Origin: Rhizobiaceae bacterium
Lineage (GTDB): Bacteria; Pseudomonadota; Alphaproteobacteria; Rhizobiales; Rhizobiaceae
Assembly (NCBI GenBank): GCA_016742175.1
Contig: JACVCH010000013.1
Location: forward strand, 1-64,000
Length of the DNA: 64,000 nt
Direction: 5' to 3'
The translations under genes and the position numbers were made by a program. This document shows, piece by piece, positions 31,469-39,727 of this stretch. Positions within the stretch are counted from its first letter, which is position 1; every line of letters starts with the position of its first letter. The notes under the pieces are model-generated. The model did not search any database. It was not told the origin of the DNA and was given only the letters and a program-made list of their open reading frames with translations.

Positions 31469-32464
31469 TCAGCAATAACGCTCCGGGCCGACCGACTGCG
31501 TTTCCGAATAGCGGTCGCCATGGGCGAAGCCGACGGGCAGGATCGCCTCGATGGCGTCGAGGTCGGCAGGTGAGAGCCCGACATCCGCGCCGGCGGCGTC
31601 TTCCTCCAGATGGGCCGCGCTGCGCGTTCCGGGTATCGGGATGACGTGGTCGCCGCGCGCCAGGAGCCAGGCGATGGCGAGAGTTGCCGGCGACAGGCCC
31701 CGCGCCTTCGCGAACGCGGCAAACTTCGCGATGTAGGCGCTGTTGTAGCGGTAATTCGTCTCGAGGAAGCGCGGGTTGAGGCGGCGGAAGTCGCCCTCGG
31801 CGAATTTCGCCGGATCGACGGGCGTCGAGGAAAAGACGCCGCGTCCGACCGGCGAGAAGGCGACGAGCGCCGTGCCGAAACGCTGCGTCGCCTGAAGAAG
31901 GCCAAGCTCGGGAAGCCGCGTCCACAGCGAATATTCGTTCTGGACGGCGGCGACGTGGTGGACGGCATTGGCACGTTCGAGCGTCGCGGGCGAAATTTCG
32001 GACAGGCCGATCGCGCCGATCTTGCCTTCGTCCTTCAACCGCACCAGCGTCTCCATCACGTCCTCGATCGGCCGCGATTGCTCGCGGCGATGGACGTAGA
32101 AGAGCGCGACGTGGTCGACGCCGAGGCGCTTCAGCGAGGCTTCGAGCGAGGATCGCAAATGCTCGGGCGAATTGTCGAAGCCGCGCACCGGCTTGTTTTT
32201 GATGCCGGCCTTGGTGGCGATGGTGAAGCGGTTCGGATGATCCTTGAGGAAGGCGCCGATGACCTCCTCGGCAACGCCTTCGCCGTAGATGTTGGCGGTG
32301 TCGAGATGGTCGACGCCGAGGTCGAGCGCGCGGGCGAGCGTGCGGTGGCTCTCTTCCATGTCGGTCGCGCCGTAGATGCCGCCGAAGCTCATGCAGCCAA
32401 GCCCGACCGCGCCGATTTCAGGACCGTTCCTGCCAAGTCTGCGTCTTTTCAAGGGACCACTCAT
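31469..32464 (-). CDS. Aldo/keto reductase (YghZ/AKR11-like)
   Basis: A 331-aa NADPH-dependent reductase with the AKR tetrad: Asp and Tyr in DTANIYGEG, Lys in ATKAGI, His in FYVHRRE. The sequence FSPVGRGVF and the C-terminal PIPGTRSAAHLEED nucleotide-binding part are typical. It reduces aldehydes or ketones of unknown identity. It lies on the same strand as the AKR-RidA fusion and Liv genes, 119 bp after the fusion gene; two palindromes in that gap suggest separate control. Confidence 0.92.
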   Translation of the reverse strand: MSGPLKRRRLGRNGPEIGAVGLGCMSFGGIYGATDMEESHRTLARALDLGVDHLDTANIYGEGVAEEVIGAFLKDHPNRFTIATKAGIKNKPVRGFDNSPEHLRSSLEASLKRLGVDHVALFYVHRREQSRPIEDVMETLVRLKDEGKIGAIGLSEISPATLERANAVHHVAAVQNEYSLWTRLPELGLLQATQRFGTALVAFSPVGRGVFSSTPVDPAKFAEGDFRRLNPRFLETNYRYNSAYIAKFAAFAKARGLSPATLAIAWLLARGDHVIPIPGTRSAAHLEEDAAGADVGLSPADLDAIEAILPVGFAHGDRYSETQSVGPERYC

Positions 32465-32524
32465 CGATTGGGGGAGGCGCCGCGAGCCGCAGCATCGGAA
32501 GGCCTGACCATACAACAGCAGGCG

Positions 32525-32570
32525 ACGATCGCAATTCGATCGTGGCTCCATCCGACCGGCAATTGCCGGT
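32525..32570. repeat. Two adjacent palindromes between aldo/keto reductase genes
   Basis: ACGATCG and CGATCGT (32525-32543) pair around 5 nt, and ACCGGCAATTGCCGGT (32555-32570) is a perfect 16-bp palindrome. They lie just after the stop of the AKR-RidA gene and before the next reductase gene. They may end transcription or bind a regulator of the downstream gene; no T run follows. Confidence 0.4.
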
Positions 32571-32583
32571 GGGCGCGCCGCTG

Positions 32584-34044
32584 CTATTCCTCGACGACGG
32601 CTTCGGCCTCGATCTCGACCTTGTAGTCGCCGACGAGATTGGCGGCGGCGAGGAGCGTGTTGGCGGGGCGCACCTCGCCGAAGAAGCGGCCATGAGCGCG
32701 CGAGACCGGCTCCCAGTCGCCGACATCGGCAAGGTAGACGCGGGTGCGCACCACGTCCTCCATCGTGCCGCCGAGCGCGCGGATGGAAGCGGCGATCTTG
32801 TCGAGGCAATAGGTCGCCTGCGCGCCGGCATCGTTCGGCGCGACGATGCGGTCGGAGCCGTGCGTCGCGGTGGTGCCCGAGACGAGTATCCGGTTGCCAG
32901 TCCTGACAGCGCGCGAATAGCCGGCCAAAGGCTCCCAGACGCTGCCGGACGAGACGCGAAGGCGGGATGGGCGGCCGGGCACCGGCTCGGCGACATAGAC
33001 GCTTGGGATCGCGTCCAGATGGTGGGAGAGGTCGCCCGACGCCGTCAGATAGGGCGCGCGGCGGTATTCGTCGCCGCAATCGCCGGGGATCGGCGTCGTC
33101 GCGGCGAATGCGGCGTGGAGGCGCTCGTGGTCCTCGGCGTCGAGCGCGAAGGCGAAGAGCCGCGCATTGTCGGCGCGATGTTCGCTTTCGCCGAGCCGCG
33201 CGCCGATGATGGCGCCGGCGACGCTGTCATGTTCCAACACCCAGCGCGTGGCGACGTTGGAGATCGAGACGCCATGCTTGCGGGCGACGTGTGCAGCGGC
33301 CGAGAGAATGCCCTGATAGGCGGTCCATCCGCCGGCGGCCTCAATGAAACGGCGATATTTCATGCCCGACCAGTTGGGTATCTGCGCCGGTTCGGGCTTG
33401 CCCAGCCAGCGCTCGGACAGGAACCCGCCGCACAACGTGCCATAGGCGAGGAGGCGCACGCCGGACCGTTCGCAAAGCTGCGACAGCGGCCCGGCCGCGC
33501 GCCGGTCAATGAGCGAGAACGACACCTGGTTGGAGACGATCGGGATGCCGTCGGCCAAGGCGACTGCCAGATGCGCGGCGTCGAAATTGGTCAGCCCGAT
33601 CTCGGCGATCAGGCCCTCATTGCGCAGCTTCGCCATTTCATGGAGCGCGTCGAGCCAGGCGGGATGCTCGAACGTCCACCAGTGGAACTGGAGGAGGTCG
33701 ACGCGCTCGACGCCGAGCCGGTCGAGCCGGTCCTGAACGCCCTTGCGCACAATTTCGGGCGTCATCGGGCCGGGTTCCGGGCACCATTTGGTGAAGGCGA
33801 GCGGGCGGCGCGCGCCGCGATGGCGCTTCAGCATCGCGCCGGCGATCAACTCGGCGCTGCCGTAGTGATCGGCCATGTCGAAGCTGGTGAAGCCGTCCTT
33901 CGCGTAGGCGTCAAGGTGGTCGGCCGCGCGCTCGATGTCGAGCGGCGCGCCGTCCTTTTCCATGTCCGCCACCTGCCAGAGCCCGGTGACGACGCGGGAG
34001 ATGTCGAGCCCGGGCGCAAGTTCGAATGTGTCGGGTCTTCTCAT
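32584..34044 (-). CDS. Aldo/keto reductase fused to a C-terminal RidA-like domain
   Basis: A 486-aa two-domain protein. Residues 1-340 are an aldo/keto reductase: DMADHYG (Asp, Tyr), FTKWCPE (Lys), LLQFHWWTFEHP (His), IIGARLGESEHRA (NADPH part). Residues about 365-486 are a RidA/YjgF fold (NRILVSGTTATHG, VVRTRVYLADVGDW, VEIEAEAVVEE). The arginine that binds the substrate carboxylate in classical RidA (PAR motif) is Asn here (RPANTL), so it probably is not a normal imine deaminase. It overlaps the LivM stop by 4 bp and is last in the livG-F-H-M unit, so it likely acts on the imported substrate. Confidence 0.9.
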   Translation of the reverse strand: MRRPDTFELAPGLDISRVVTGLWQVADMEKDGAPLDIERAADHLDAYAKDGFTSFDMADHYGSAELIAGAMLKRHRGARRPLAFTKWCPEPGPMTPEIVRKGVQDRLDRLGVERVDLLQFHWWTFEHPAWLDALHEMAKLRNEGLIAEIGLTNFDAAHLAVALADGIPIVSNQVSFSLIDRRAAGPLSQLCERSGVRLLAYGTLCGGFLSERWLGKPEPAQIPNWSGMKYRRFIEAAGGWTAYQGILSAAAHVARKHGVSISNVATRWVLEHDSVAGAIIGARLGESEHRADNARLFAFALDAEDHERLHAAFAATTPIPGDCGDEYRRAPYLTASGDLSHHLDAIPSVYVAEPVPGRPSRLRVSSGSVWEPLAGYSRAVRTGNRILVSGTTATHGSDRIVAPNDAGAQATYCLDKIAASIRALGGTMEDVVRTRVYLADVGDWEPVSRAHGRFFGEVRPANTLLAAANLVGDYKVEIEAEAVVEE

Positions 34045-35015
34045 GACGATACCTCAGGCTGTTTGCGGCCAAGCGCATGGCGCGAAAGCGTGCGCACTTC
34101 GCGCAGGATGCCCTGCGGGCGCACGAGAAGGATGGCGCAGAGCGCGACGCCGATGAGGACGAGCCGCAGCGAGGCTGCGCGCGCCTGCGAGCCGGCAGGG
34201 AACGTCGCTTCGATGAGCTGCCCCGACAGTGCCCACAGCGCCCAGACGAGAATGGCGCCGAGGATCGCGCCGCGATTGTTGCCCGAGCCGCCGACGATCA
34301 GCATCGCCCAGACCTGGAAGGTGATCATCGGCAGGTAGTTTTCCGGCGCGATGAAGCCGATGAAATGCGCCTGGATAGCGCCGGCCAGGCCCATGATCGC
34401 GCCGCCGAGCGTGAAGGCCTGGATGCGCAGCCATTTAGGGCTCTTGCCAAGTGCCTGCGCGGCGATCTCGTCCTCGCGGATCGCGCGCAGGACGCGGCCC
34501 CAGGGCGACCGGACGAGGCGTTCGAGGATCAGGTAGGTGACGAGCACGACGGCGGCGACGAGCGCCAGATTGGCGAGGCCGAAGGCCAGCGCATTGCCGG
34601 CCAGGTCGCCGAACGGGCGCGGGATGAAGGTGATGCCGAATGGCCCGCCGGTCAGCCCGACGAGATTGAGCGCGACGAGCTGCACGCTGACCGACACACC
34701 GAAAGTGGTGATGGCGAGATAGTCGGCGCGCAGGCGGATCGTCAGCCAGCCGACGAGGAAGGCGAGCAGCGCCGAAAGCGCCGCGCCGCCGACCCAGCCG
34801 ACGGCGATCGGCAGCCCGAAGCCGCCGATGCGGCCGGCCGCGTCCGGCGTCGTCAGGATGGCCGACGCATAAGCGCCGATGGCGACGAAGGCCGCGATGC
34901 CGACATTGAACAGCCCGGTCTGGCCCCACTGGACGTTCAAACCGAGGCAGATGATGGCGTAGGTCAGCGCCATCGTCAGGAAGAAGGCGCCATAGGCGAG
35001 GAATTCGGGGCTCAT
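34041..35015 (-). CDS. livM: Branched-chain amino acid type ABC transporter permease (LivM)
   Basis: A 324-aa inner-membrane permease of the HAAT family with about nine to ten membrane segments. The EAA-like loop reads RSPWGRVLRAIREDEIAAQALG, cut here to avoid length, and NVQWGQTGLFNVGIAAF is the LivM start hallmark. It pairs with LivH to form the channel. Its start overlaps livH and its stop overlaps the AKR-RidA gene by 4 bp each. Confidence 0.94.
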   Translation of the reverse strand: MSPEFLAYGAFFLTMALTYAIICLGLNVQWGQTGLFNVGIAAFVAIGAYASAILTTPDAAGRIGGFGLPIAVGWVGGAALSALLAFLVGWLTIRLRADYLAITTFGVSVSVQLVALNLVGLTGGPFGITFIPRPFGDLAGNALAFGLANLALVAAVVLVTYLILERLVRSPWGRVLRAIREDEIAAQALGKSPKWLRIQAFTLGGAIMGLAGAIQAHFIGFIAPENYLPMITFQVWAMLIVGGSGNNRGAILGAILVWALWALSGQLIEATFPAGSQARAASLRLVLIGVALCAILLVRPQGILREVRTLSRHALGRKQPEVSS

Positions 35016-35923
35016 GCCTGCCTCCCGAAGAGGCCCGTGGGGCGCACGAGCAGGATGGCGACGAGGATGGCGAAGGCGACTCCCGCCCGCCATTGCGCGC
35101 CGACGAACTGCACCGCGAGCGCCTCGCCGAGGCCGACGATCAGCCCGCCGACGATCGCGCCCGGAACCGAGCCGATGCCGCCGAGGATCGCAGCGGCAAA
35201 GAGCGGCAGCAGCAGGTCGAAGCCCATATAGGGCCGGATCTGGACGAGCAGCCCCGACATGACGCCGGCGGCGCAGGCAAGCGCCGCGCCGAGAATCCAG
35301 ACCGTGCGGATGACCTTGTCGACATCGACGCCGAAGAGGCCCGACAGGCTCGGATTCTCGCTGACGGCGCGCATGGCGCGCCCGGTCGGCGTGCGGGTGA
35401 GAAGGAGGTGGACGAAGACGACGAGCAAGGCGGTGAGACCGAGCGCGAAAAGCTGGTCGGGCGTCGCGCGCATGCCGCCGCCGAGCGGCATGGCGATCTG
35501 AAGCTCGCGCGTGAAGTAACCCGGCCGCGACGTGTAGATGAATTCGAGCAGGCTGCGCAGCGCCATCGACGCGCCGAAGCTCGCCATGACGATGATGATC
35601 ATCACCGATTGCCGCTTGCGGAAGATGCGGAACAGCACCGCATCGACCGCGAGCGCCAGAAGCGCGGTCAGTCCCATGGCGATGATCGTCGCGAGGACCA
35701 GCCCCCAGCCGAAGGAGAACGGCGCGATCGGTGCGCCGGCCCCGCCGATGACGGCGCCGATGAGCGCGGAGAGCGACATGGCGAAATAGGCGCCCCAGGC
35801 GATCATCTCGCCATGGGCGAAATTCGGAAAGCGCAGGATCGAATAGACGAGCGTCAGGCCGATGGCGCCGAGCCCGATCATCGAGCCCGCAATCAGCCCG
35901 TCGATGACGACCTGCGGGTTCAT
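35012..35923 (-). CDS. livH: Branched-chain amino acid type ABC transporter permease (LivH)
   Basis: A 303-aa permease of the LivH type: LIAGSMIGLGAIGLTLVY at the first helix, FAHGEMIAWGAYFA, and the loop GRAMRAVSENPSLSGLFGVD. It forms the importer with LivM, LivF and LivG. Start and stop overlap its neighbours by 4 bp, so all subunits are translated together. The actual substrate is unknown; HAAT members import amino acids, amides, urea and aromatic acids. Confidence 0.95.
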   Translation of the reverse strand: MNPQVVIDGLIAGSMIGLGAIGLTLVYSILRFPNFAHGEMIAWGAYFAMSLSALIGAVIGGAGAPIAPFSFGWGLVLATIIAMGLTALLALAVDAVLFRIFRKRQSVMIIIVMASFGASMALRSLLEFIYTSRPGYFTRELQIAMPLGGGMRATPDQLFALGLTALLVVFVHLLLTRTPTGRAMRAVSENPSLSGLFGVDVDKVIRTVWILGAALACAAGVMSGLLVQIRPYMGFDLLLPLFAAAILGGIGSVPGAIVGGLIVGLGEALAVQFVGAQWRAGVAFAILVAILLVRPTGLFGRQA

Positions 35924-36660
35924 GCCGCCCCCTCGCTTGCGTGGTCGGCGCCGAGGAACAGGGCGCCGAGATCGGGATGGCTGGACAGCGCCTCCGCCGA
36001 GGCGTCGAAGCGCAGGCGGCCGTCGACGAGCACGACGCCGCGCTCGACGATCCTCAGCGCCGCGCGCACGTTCTGCTCGACGAGGAGGATGGTGACGCCG
36101 GTGGCGCTGATCTCGCGCAGCGTCGAAAAGACGTCCGAGACGAGCTTGGGCGACAGGCCGGCCGACGGCTCGTCGAGCACGAGCACGGACGGCTCGAGCA
36201 GCAGCGCGCGGGCCACCGCAAGCATCTGGCGCTGGCCGCCGGACAGCGAGCCGGCGAGCCGGCCCGACTGACGGGCAAGATCGGGGAACATGTCGAGCAT
36301 GCGCCGGATCGCGGGCCCCTGCGCGCTCCGGACGAGCGGGGCCGCGGCAAGCTGCAAATTCTCGTGGATCGACAGGGTGGTGAAGATGTTCTCGGTCTGC
36401 GGCACGAAGGCCATGCCGCGCTTCAGGATGGCGTGGGGCTTCAGGCCGCCGATCGGCTCGCCGTTCAAGAACGCCTCGCCGCCGAAAACCGGCACGACGC
36501 CCGCAAGTGCCTTGACGAAGGTCGACTTGCCGGCACCGTTCGGCCCGAAGATCGCGACGAACTCGCCCTTGGCGAGCGTGAAATCGATGCCGTTGACGAT
36601 CGGCAGGTCACGCTCGTAGCCGGCGATGAACTGGCGCGTCTCGATGACGGGCGCGCTCAT
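35920..36660 (-). CDS. livF: ABC transporter ATP-binding protein (LivF)
   Basis: A 246-aa ATPase subunit: Walker A GPNGAGKS, the Q-loop VPQTENIF, signature LSGGQRQM, Walker B VLVLDEPSAG and switch HVEQN-like LLVEQNV. The LivF type is shown by FTTLSIHENL and the length. The ATG at 36660 overlaps the livG stop. It couples ATP hydrolysis to transport with LivG. Confidence 0.94.
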   Translation of the reverse strand: MSAPVIETRQFIAGYERDLPIVNGIDFTLAKGEFVAIFGPNGAGKSTFVKALAGVVPVFGGEAFLNGEPIGGLKPHAILKRGMAFVPQTENIFTTLSIHENLQLAAAPLVRSAQGPAIRRMLDMFPDLARQSGRLAGSLSGGQRQMLAVARALLLEPSVLVLDEPSAGLSPKLVSDVFSTLREISATGVTILLVEQNVRAALRIVERGVVLVDGRLRFDASAEALSSHPDLGALFLGADHASEGAA

Positions 36661-37490
36661 GCCGCGTCTCCGAGATAGGCGCCGACGACGCCGGCATCGC
36701 GGGCAATGTCGGCGGGCGCGCCTTCGGCTAGAAGCTTGCCCTGCGCCATCACGACGACACGGGCGCAAAGCCGCTGGATCATCTCCATGTTGTGCTCGAT
36801 CAAGAGGATCGTCATGCCGCGCCGGTTGATCTCGGCGATGCGGTCGATGATGAGGTCGAGCAGCGCCGGATTGACGCCGGCGGCGGGCTCGTCGAGCAGG
36901 ATCACCTGCGGATCGGTGATCATGACGCGCGCAAGCTCCAGAAGCTTGCGCTGCCCCCCCGACAGGACCCGCGCCGGCTCGTTCTCGAGCCGCGACAGCG
37001 ACAGGAAGTCGAGGATGGCGCGCGCCTTTTCGACGGATCGGCGCTCCTCCGCGGCGATGCGCGAGAAGGCGTAGAGATTGGCGAACATGCGCTCGCCGGT
37101 CTGGTTCTGGACGGCGGTGAGAACGTTTTCCAGAACCGTCATCTCGCCGAAGGGGCGCGGGATCTGGAACGTGCGCCCAAGCCCTGCGCGCAGGCGCCGC
37201 TCCGGACCGATCGCGGTCAGGTCCGTGCCGCCCAGGCGGATCGATCCGGCATCCGGCTTGAGCGATCCGGCAATGAGATTGAAGAGCGTCGTCTTGCCGG
37301 CGCCGTTCGGCCCGATCAACCCCGTCAGTTCGCCCCGCGCCAGCGCGATCGACATGCCGTCGACAGCGTTGAGGCCGGCGAAGCTTTTCGCCAGGTTGCG
37401 CACATCGAGGAGCGGCGCGTGGGTCGCAGGTTTCGTCACTGGATCAGCCGTTCCCCGTGCAGCTTCAGCCGCATCTTGATTTGTGATCAC
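36657..37490 (-). CDS. livG: ABC transporter ATP-binding protein (LivG)
   Basis: A 277-aa ATPase subunit with Walker A GPNGAGKT, the LivG hallmark GLGRTFQIPRPF, signature LSGGQRKLLELAR and Walker B VILLDEPAAG. It is the first gene of the leftward livG-F-H-M-AKR/RidA operon, divergent from gntR. The open frame starts with GTG at 37490, which sits inside a TGATCA operator-like repeat; a GTG at 37439 is an alternative start that would leave the operator free. Confidence 0.93.
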   Translation of the reverse strand: MITNQDAAEAARGTADPVTKPATHAPLLDVRNLAKSFAGLNAVDGMSIALARGELTGLIGPNGAGKTTLFNLIAGSLKPDAGSIRLGGTDLTAIGPERRLRAGLGRTFQIPRPFGEMTVLENVLTAVQNQTGERMFANLYAFSRIAAEERRSVEKARAILDFLSLSRLENEPARVLSGGQRKLLELARVMITDPQVILLDEPAAGVNPALLDLIIDRIAEINRRGMTILLIEHNMEMIQRLCARVVVMAQGKLLAEGAPADIARDAGVVGAYLGDAA

Positions 37491-37504
37491 ACTTTACATG
37501 ATCA
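37484..37504. promoter_or_regulatory. Putative GntR operator: two TGATCA repeats
   Basis: TGATCA occurs at 37484-37489 and 37499-37504, spaced 15 bp start to start, each extended to GTGATCAC and TGATCACA. They lie in the short gap between divergent livG and the GntR-family regulator gene. FCD-type GntR proteins bind such short palindromes, so both units are probably controlled from here. This is inference from position and symmetry. Confidence 0.5.
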
Positions 37505-37544
37505 CATCGGTTCCGTAGTGTAAACCCATCGAGGAGCGAACGGC

Positions 37545-38267
37545 ATGGGCGATCCGACGGGTTCACGAGATGGCAGCACCCTGGCGATTCTGGGCCCCGT
37601 GGCGCGTCAGACGGTGCAGGATCAGGTCTATGGCGAACTGCGCCGCTCGCTCATCCAGGGCGCGTTCGATGCCGGCGAAATCCTGCGCATCCGTGATCTC
37701 GCCGCCCGCATGTCGATCAGCACCATGCCGGTGCGCGAGGCGTTGGCGCGGCTGATTTCCGAACGCGCGCTCGAAGCCCTGCCCAACCGTTCCGTGCGCG
37801 TGCCGCTCATCCGCCGCGAGCGGCTGGAAGACCTGGCGCGTGCGCGTGCGCTGATCGAGGGCGAACTGACTGCGATGGCCCTGCCCCGGCTGACGCAAGG
37901 CGATCGCGAGGCGTTGTGGGACGCCACGCGCGCCTATGACAACCTCTCCGCCGGCCGGATCGACACGGCGCGCGAGGCGGCCGATCTCAACCACGCCTTC
38001 CATTTCCGCATCTACCGTGCCGCGGGGTCGCAGGTGCTGATCCCGGTCGTCGAAAGCCTGTGGATGCAGTCCGGGCCCTATATCCGCAAGGCGGCGGAAC
38101 TGTTCGAGCGCGAGCGCGACGCGCCGGCGACCAACCACCACCACAAGCTGCTCGACGCGATCGAGGCGGGCGACGTGGCGGCCGGGCGCTCCGCGCTCGT
38201 CGCCGACATCGGCCGCGCCTTCGACCTTTTGCGCCAGCGCCACGATTTCGACCGCGAGGCCGCATGA
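37545..38267 (+). CDS. GntR family transcriptional regulator, FCD type
   Basis: A 240-aa regulator with an N-terminal winged helix-turn-helix (about residues 25-90: LRRSLIQGAF, RIRDLAARMSISTMPVREALARL) and a C-terminal FCD ligand domain with metal-binding histidines (NHAFHFRIY, NHHHKLLDAI). FCD ligands are usually organic acids. It is divergent from livG and overlaps the next gene by 4 bp. It likely controls the Liv operon and its own unit. Confidence 0.94.
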   Translation: MGDPTGSRDGSTLAILGPVARQTVQDQVYGELRRSLIQGAFDAGEILRIRDLAARMSISTMPVREALARLISERALEALPNRSVRVPLIRRERLEDLARARALIEGELTAMALPRLTQGDREALWDATRAYDNLSAGRIDTAREAADLNHAFHFRIYRAAGSQVLIPVVESLWMQSGPYIRKAAELFERERDAPATNHHHKLLDAIEAGDVAAGRSALVADIGRAFDLLRQRHDFDREAA

Positions 38268-38617
38268 CGACGGGCGACGACAGCTTCGAGCTCTACGATC
38301 TGCGCGTCGAGATCGTCGCGCCGGAAGGGGCGAAGATCTATTGCGGGACGCCGGGCGATCATTTCGAACTGCGCGGCGAGATGCTGCACATGCCGCCCGG
38401 CCAGGGCTTCTCGATCTACTCGCTATCGGCCGTGCTGCCGCTTCTTCCCGCCAAGCAGCGGGTCACGCATGCGAACGACTGGATGACGAGCGACGCCGAA
38501 GTCGCCTGTCCCGACCCGAACTGCTCGTCGCGGCTGAGGATCACGCGGCTCGGCAAGCGGCGTTTCAGCCACGCCGAGACGACCGCCGTGCCGCTGCCCG
38601 CCAGCCAAAAGGATTGA
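38264..38617 (+). CDS. TIGR04076 family protein
   Basis: A 117-aa protein of the small TIGR04076 family (function unknown). Typical parts are the beta-strand start LYDLRVEIV, GTPGDHFEL, FSIYSLSAVLPLLPAKQR, and the CPDPNCSSRLRI block with two cysteines. The first Cys region (KIYCGTPGD) replaces the usual CP-G motif. The start overlaps gntR by 4 bp; the aldo/keto reductase gene follows after 1 bp, so gntR-TIGR04076-AKR-livK form one unit. Confidence 0.75.
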   Translation: MTTGDDSFELYDLRVEIVAPEGAKIYCGTPGDHFELRGEMLHMPPGQGFSIYSLSAVLPLLPAKQRVTHANDWMTSDAEVACPDPNCSSRLRITRLGKRRFSHAETTAVPLPASQKD

Positions 38618-38618
38618 C

Positions 38619-39668
38619 ATGGAACGCGCTTTGCTTGCCCCCGGCTACGAGATTTCCCGCGTCATCCGCGGCGGCTGGCAGCTTGCCGGCGGGCATGGCG
38701 CCGTCGACCGCGCGGCGGCGGTCGAAGATCTGATCGCAACGGCGGAGGCCGGCATCACCACTTTCGACTGCGCCGACATCTACACCGGCGTCGAGGAAAT
38801 CATCGGCGATTTCCGCGCCGAATACGGCCGCCGTCACGGCGCCGAGGCACTGTCGGCCATCCGCGTCCACACCAAGTTTGTGCCGGACCTTGCGGTGCTG
38901 CCGACCATCTCGAAGGCCTATGTCGAAAAGGTCATCGACACCTCGCGCGCACGGCTCGGCCTCGACCGGCTCGACCTCGTGCAGTTCCACTGGTGGGACT
39001 ACGAGACGGGCGGCTATCTGCAGACCGCGCTCTGGCTGGAGGAACTTCGTTGGGCCGGCAAGATCGAGCGCGTGTCGGCGACGAATTTCGATGCCGCCCA
39101 TGTGGAAGCGATGGTTGCAGAAGGCGTGCCGGTCACCAGCGTCCAGGTGCAGTATTCGCTGATCGACGACCGTCCCTCGCGGCGCATGGCGACGGCCGCC
39201 GAGGCGCTCGGCTTCAAGCTCCTGTGCTACGGCACGGTCGCCGGCGGCTTCCTGTCGGATGCCTGGCTGGGCGTGCCCGAGCCTGGCGAGCCGCTCGAAA
39301 ACCGCTCGCTGACGAAATACAAGCTGATGATAGACGATGCGGGCGGCTGGGAGTGGTTCCAGTCGCTCCTCGCCGCGCTGCGCGCCATCGCCGACCGCCA
39401 CGGCACCGACATTGCCACAGTCGCCAGCCGCGCCGTGCTCGACTTTCCGGCCGTGGCCGGCGTCATCGTCGGCGCGCGCAACCGGGCGCACCTCAGCGCC
39501 AATCTCGCGATCGGCGACTTGCGGCTCGAAGCGCAGGACCACGCGCTTCTCGCGCCGGTGCAGGCGGCGCGCCGGCCGATCGAGGGCGAGGTCTACGAAC
39601 TCGAGCGCGACCGCACGGGCCGGCACGGCTCGATCATGAAATACAATCTCAACGCCGAACCGGCCTGA
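38619..39668 (+). CDS. Aldo/keto reductase
   Basis: A 349-aa reductase whose motifs (DCADIYTG, HTKFVPD, LVQFHWWDYE, GVIVGARNRAH) closely mirror the AKR part of the fusion protein at 32584-34044. The shared FHWW and the similar CYGTVAGGFLS / AYGTLCGGFLS segments show that they are paralogs. The Asp-Tyr-Lys-His tetrad is intact. It sits between the TIGR04076 gene and livK on the arm divergent from the Liv operon, so both arms carry one copy. Confidence 0.92.
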   Translation: MERALLAPGYEISRVIRGGWQLAGGHGAVDRAAAVEDLIATAEAGITTFDCADIYTGVEEIIGDFRAEYGRRHGAEALSAIRVHTKFVPDLAVLPTISKAYVEKVIDTSRARLGLDRLDLVQFHWWDYETGGYLQTALWLEELRWAGKIERVSATNFDAAHVEAMVAEGVPVTSVQVQYSLIDDRPSRRMATAAEALGFKLLCYGTVAGGFLSDAWLGVPEPGEPLENRSLTKYKLMIDDAGGWEWFQSLLAALRAIADRHGTDIATVASRAVLDFPAVAGVIVGARNRAHLSANLAIGDLRLEAQDHALLAPVQAARRPIEGEVYELERDRTGRHGSIMKYNLNAEPA

Positions 39669-39727
39669 GAGACGAAAAAGGCAACCGGCGCCTGACCAGT
39701 GATGCCGGCAACAAAGGGGAAAGGCAG

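Noticed and set aside
38993-39727. N-terminal extension of the LivK frame by about 245 residues
   Set aside because: The extension is out-of-frame aldo/keto reductase DNA; the ATG at 39728 has a good ribosome site and begins a signal peptide.
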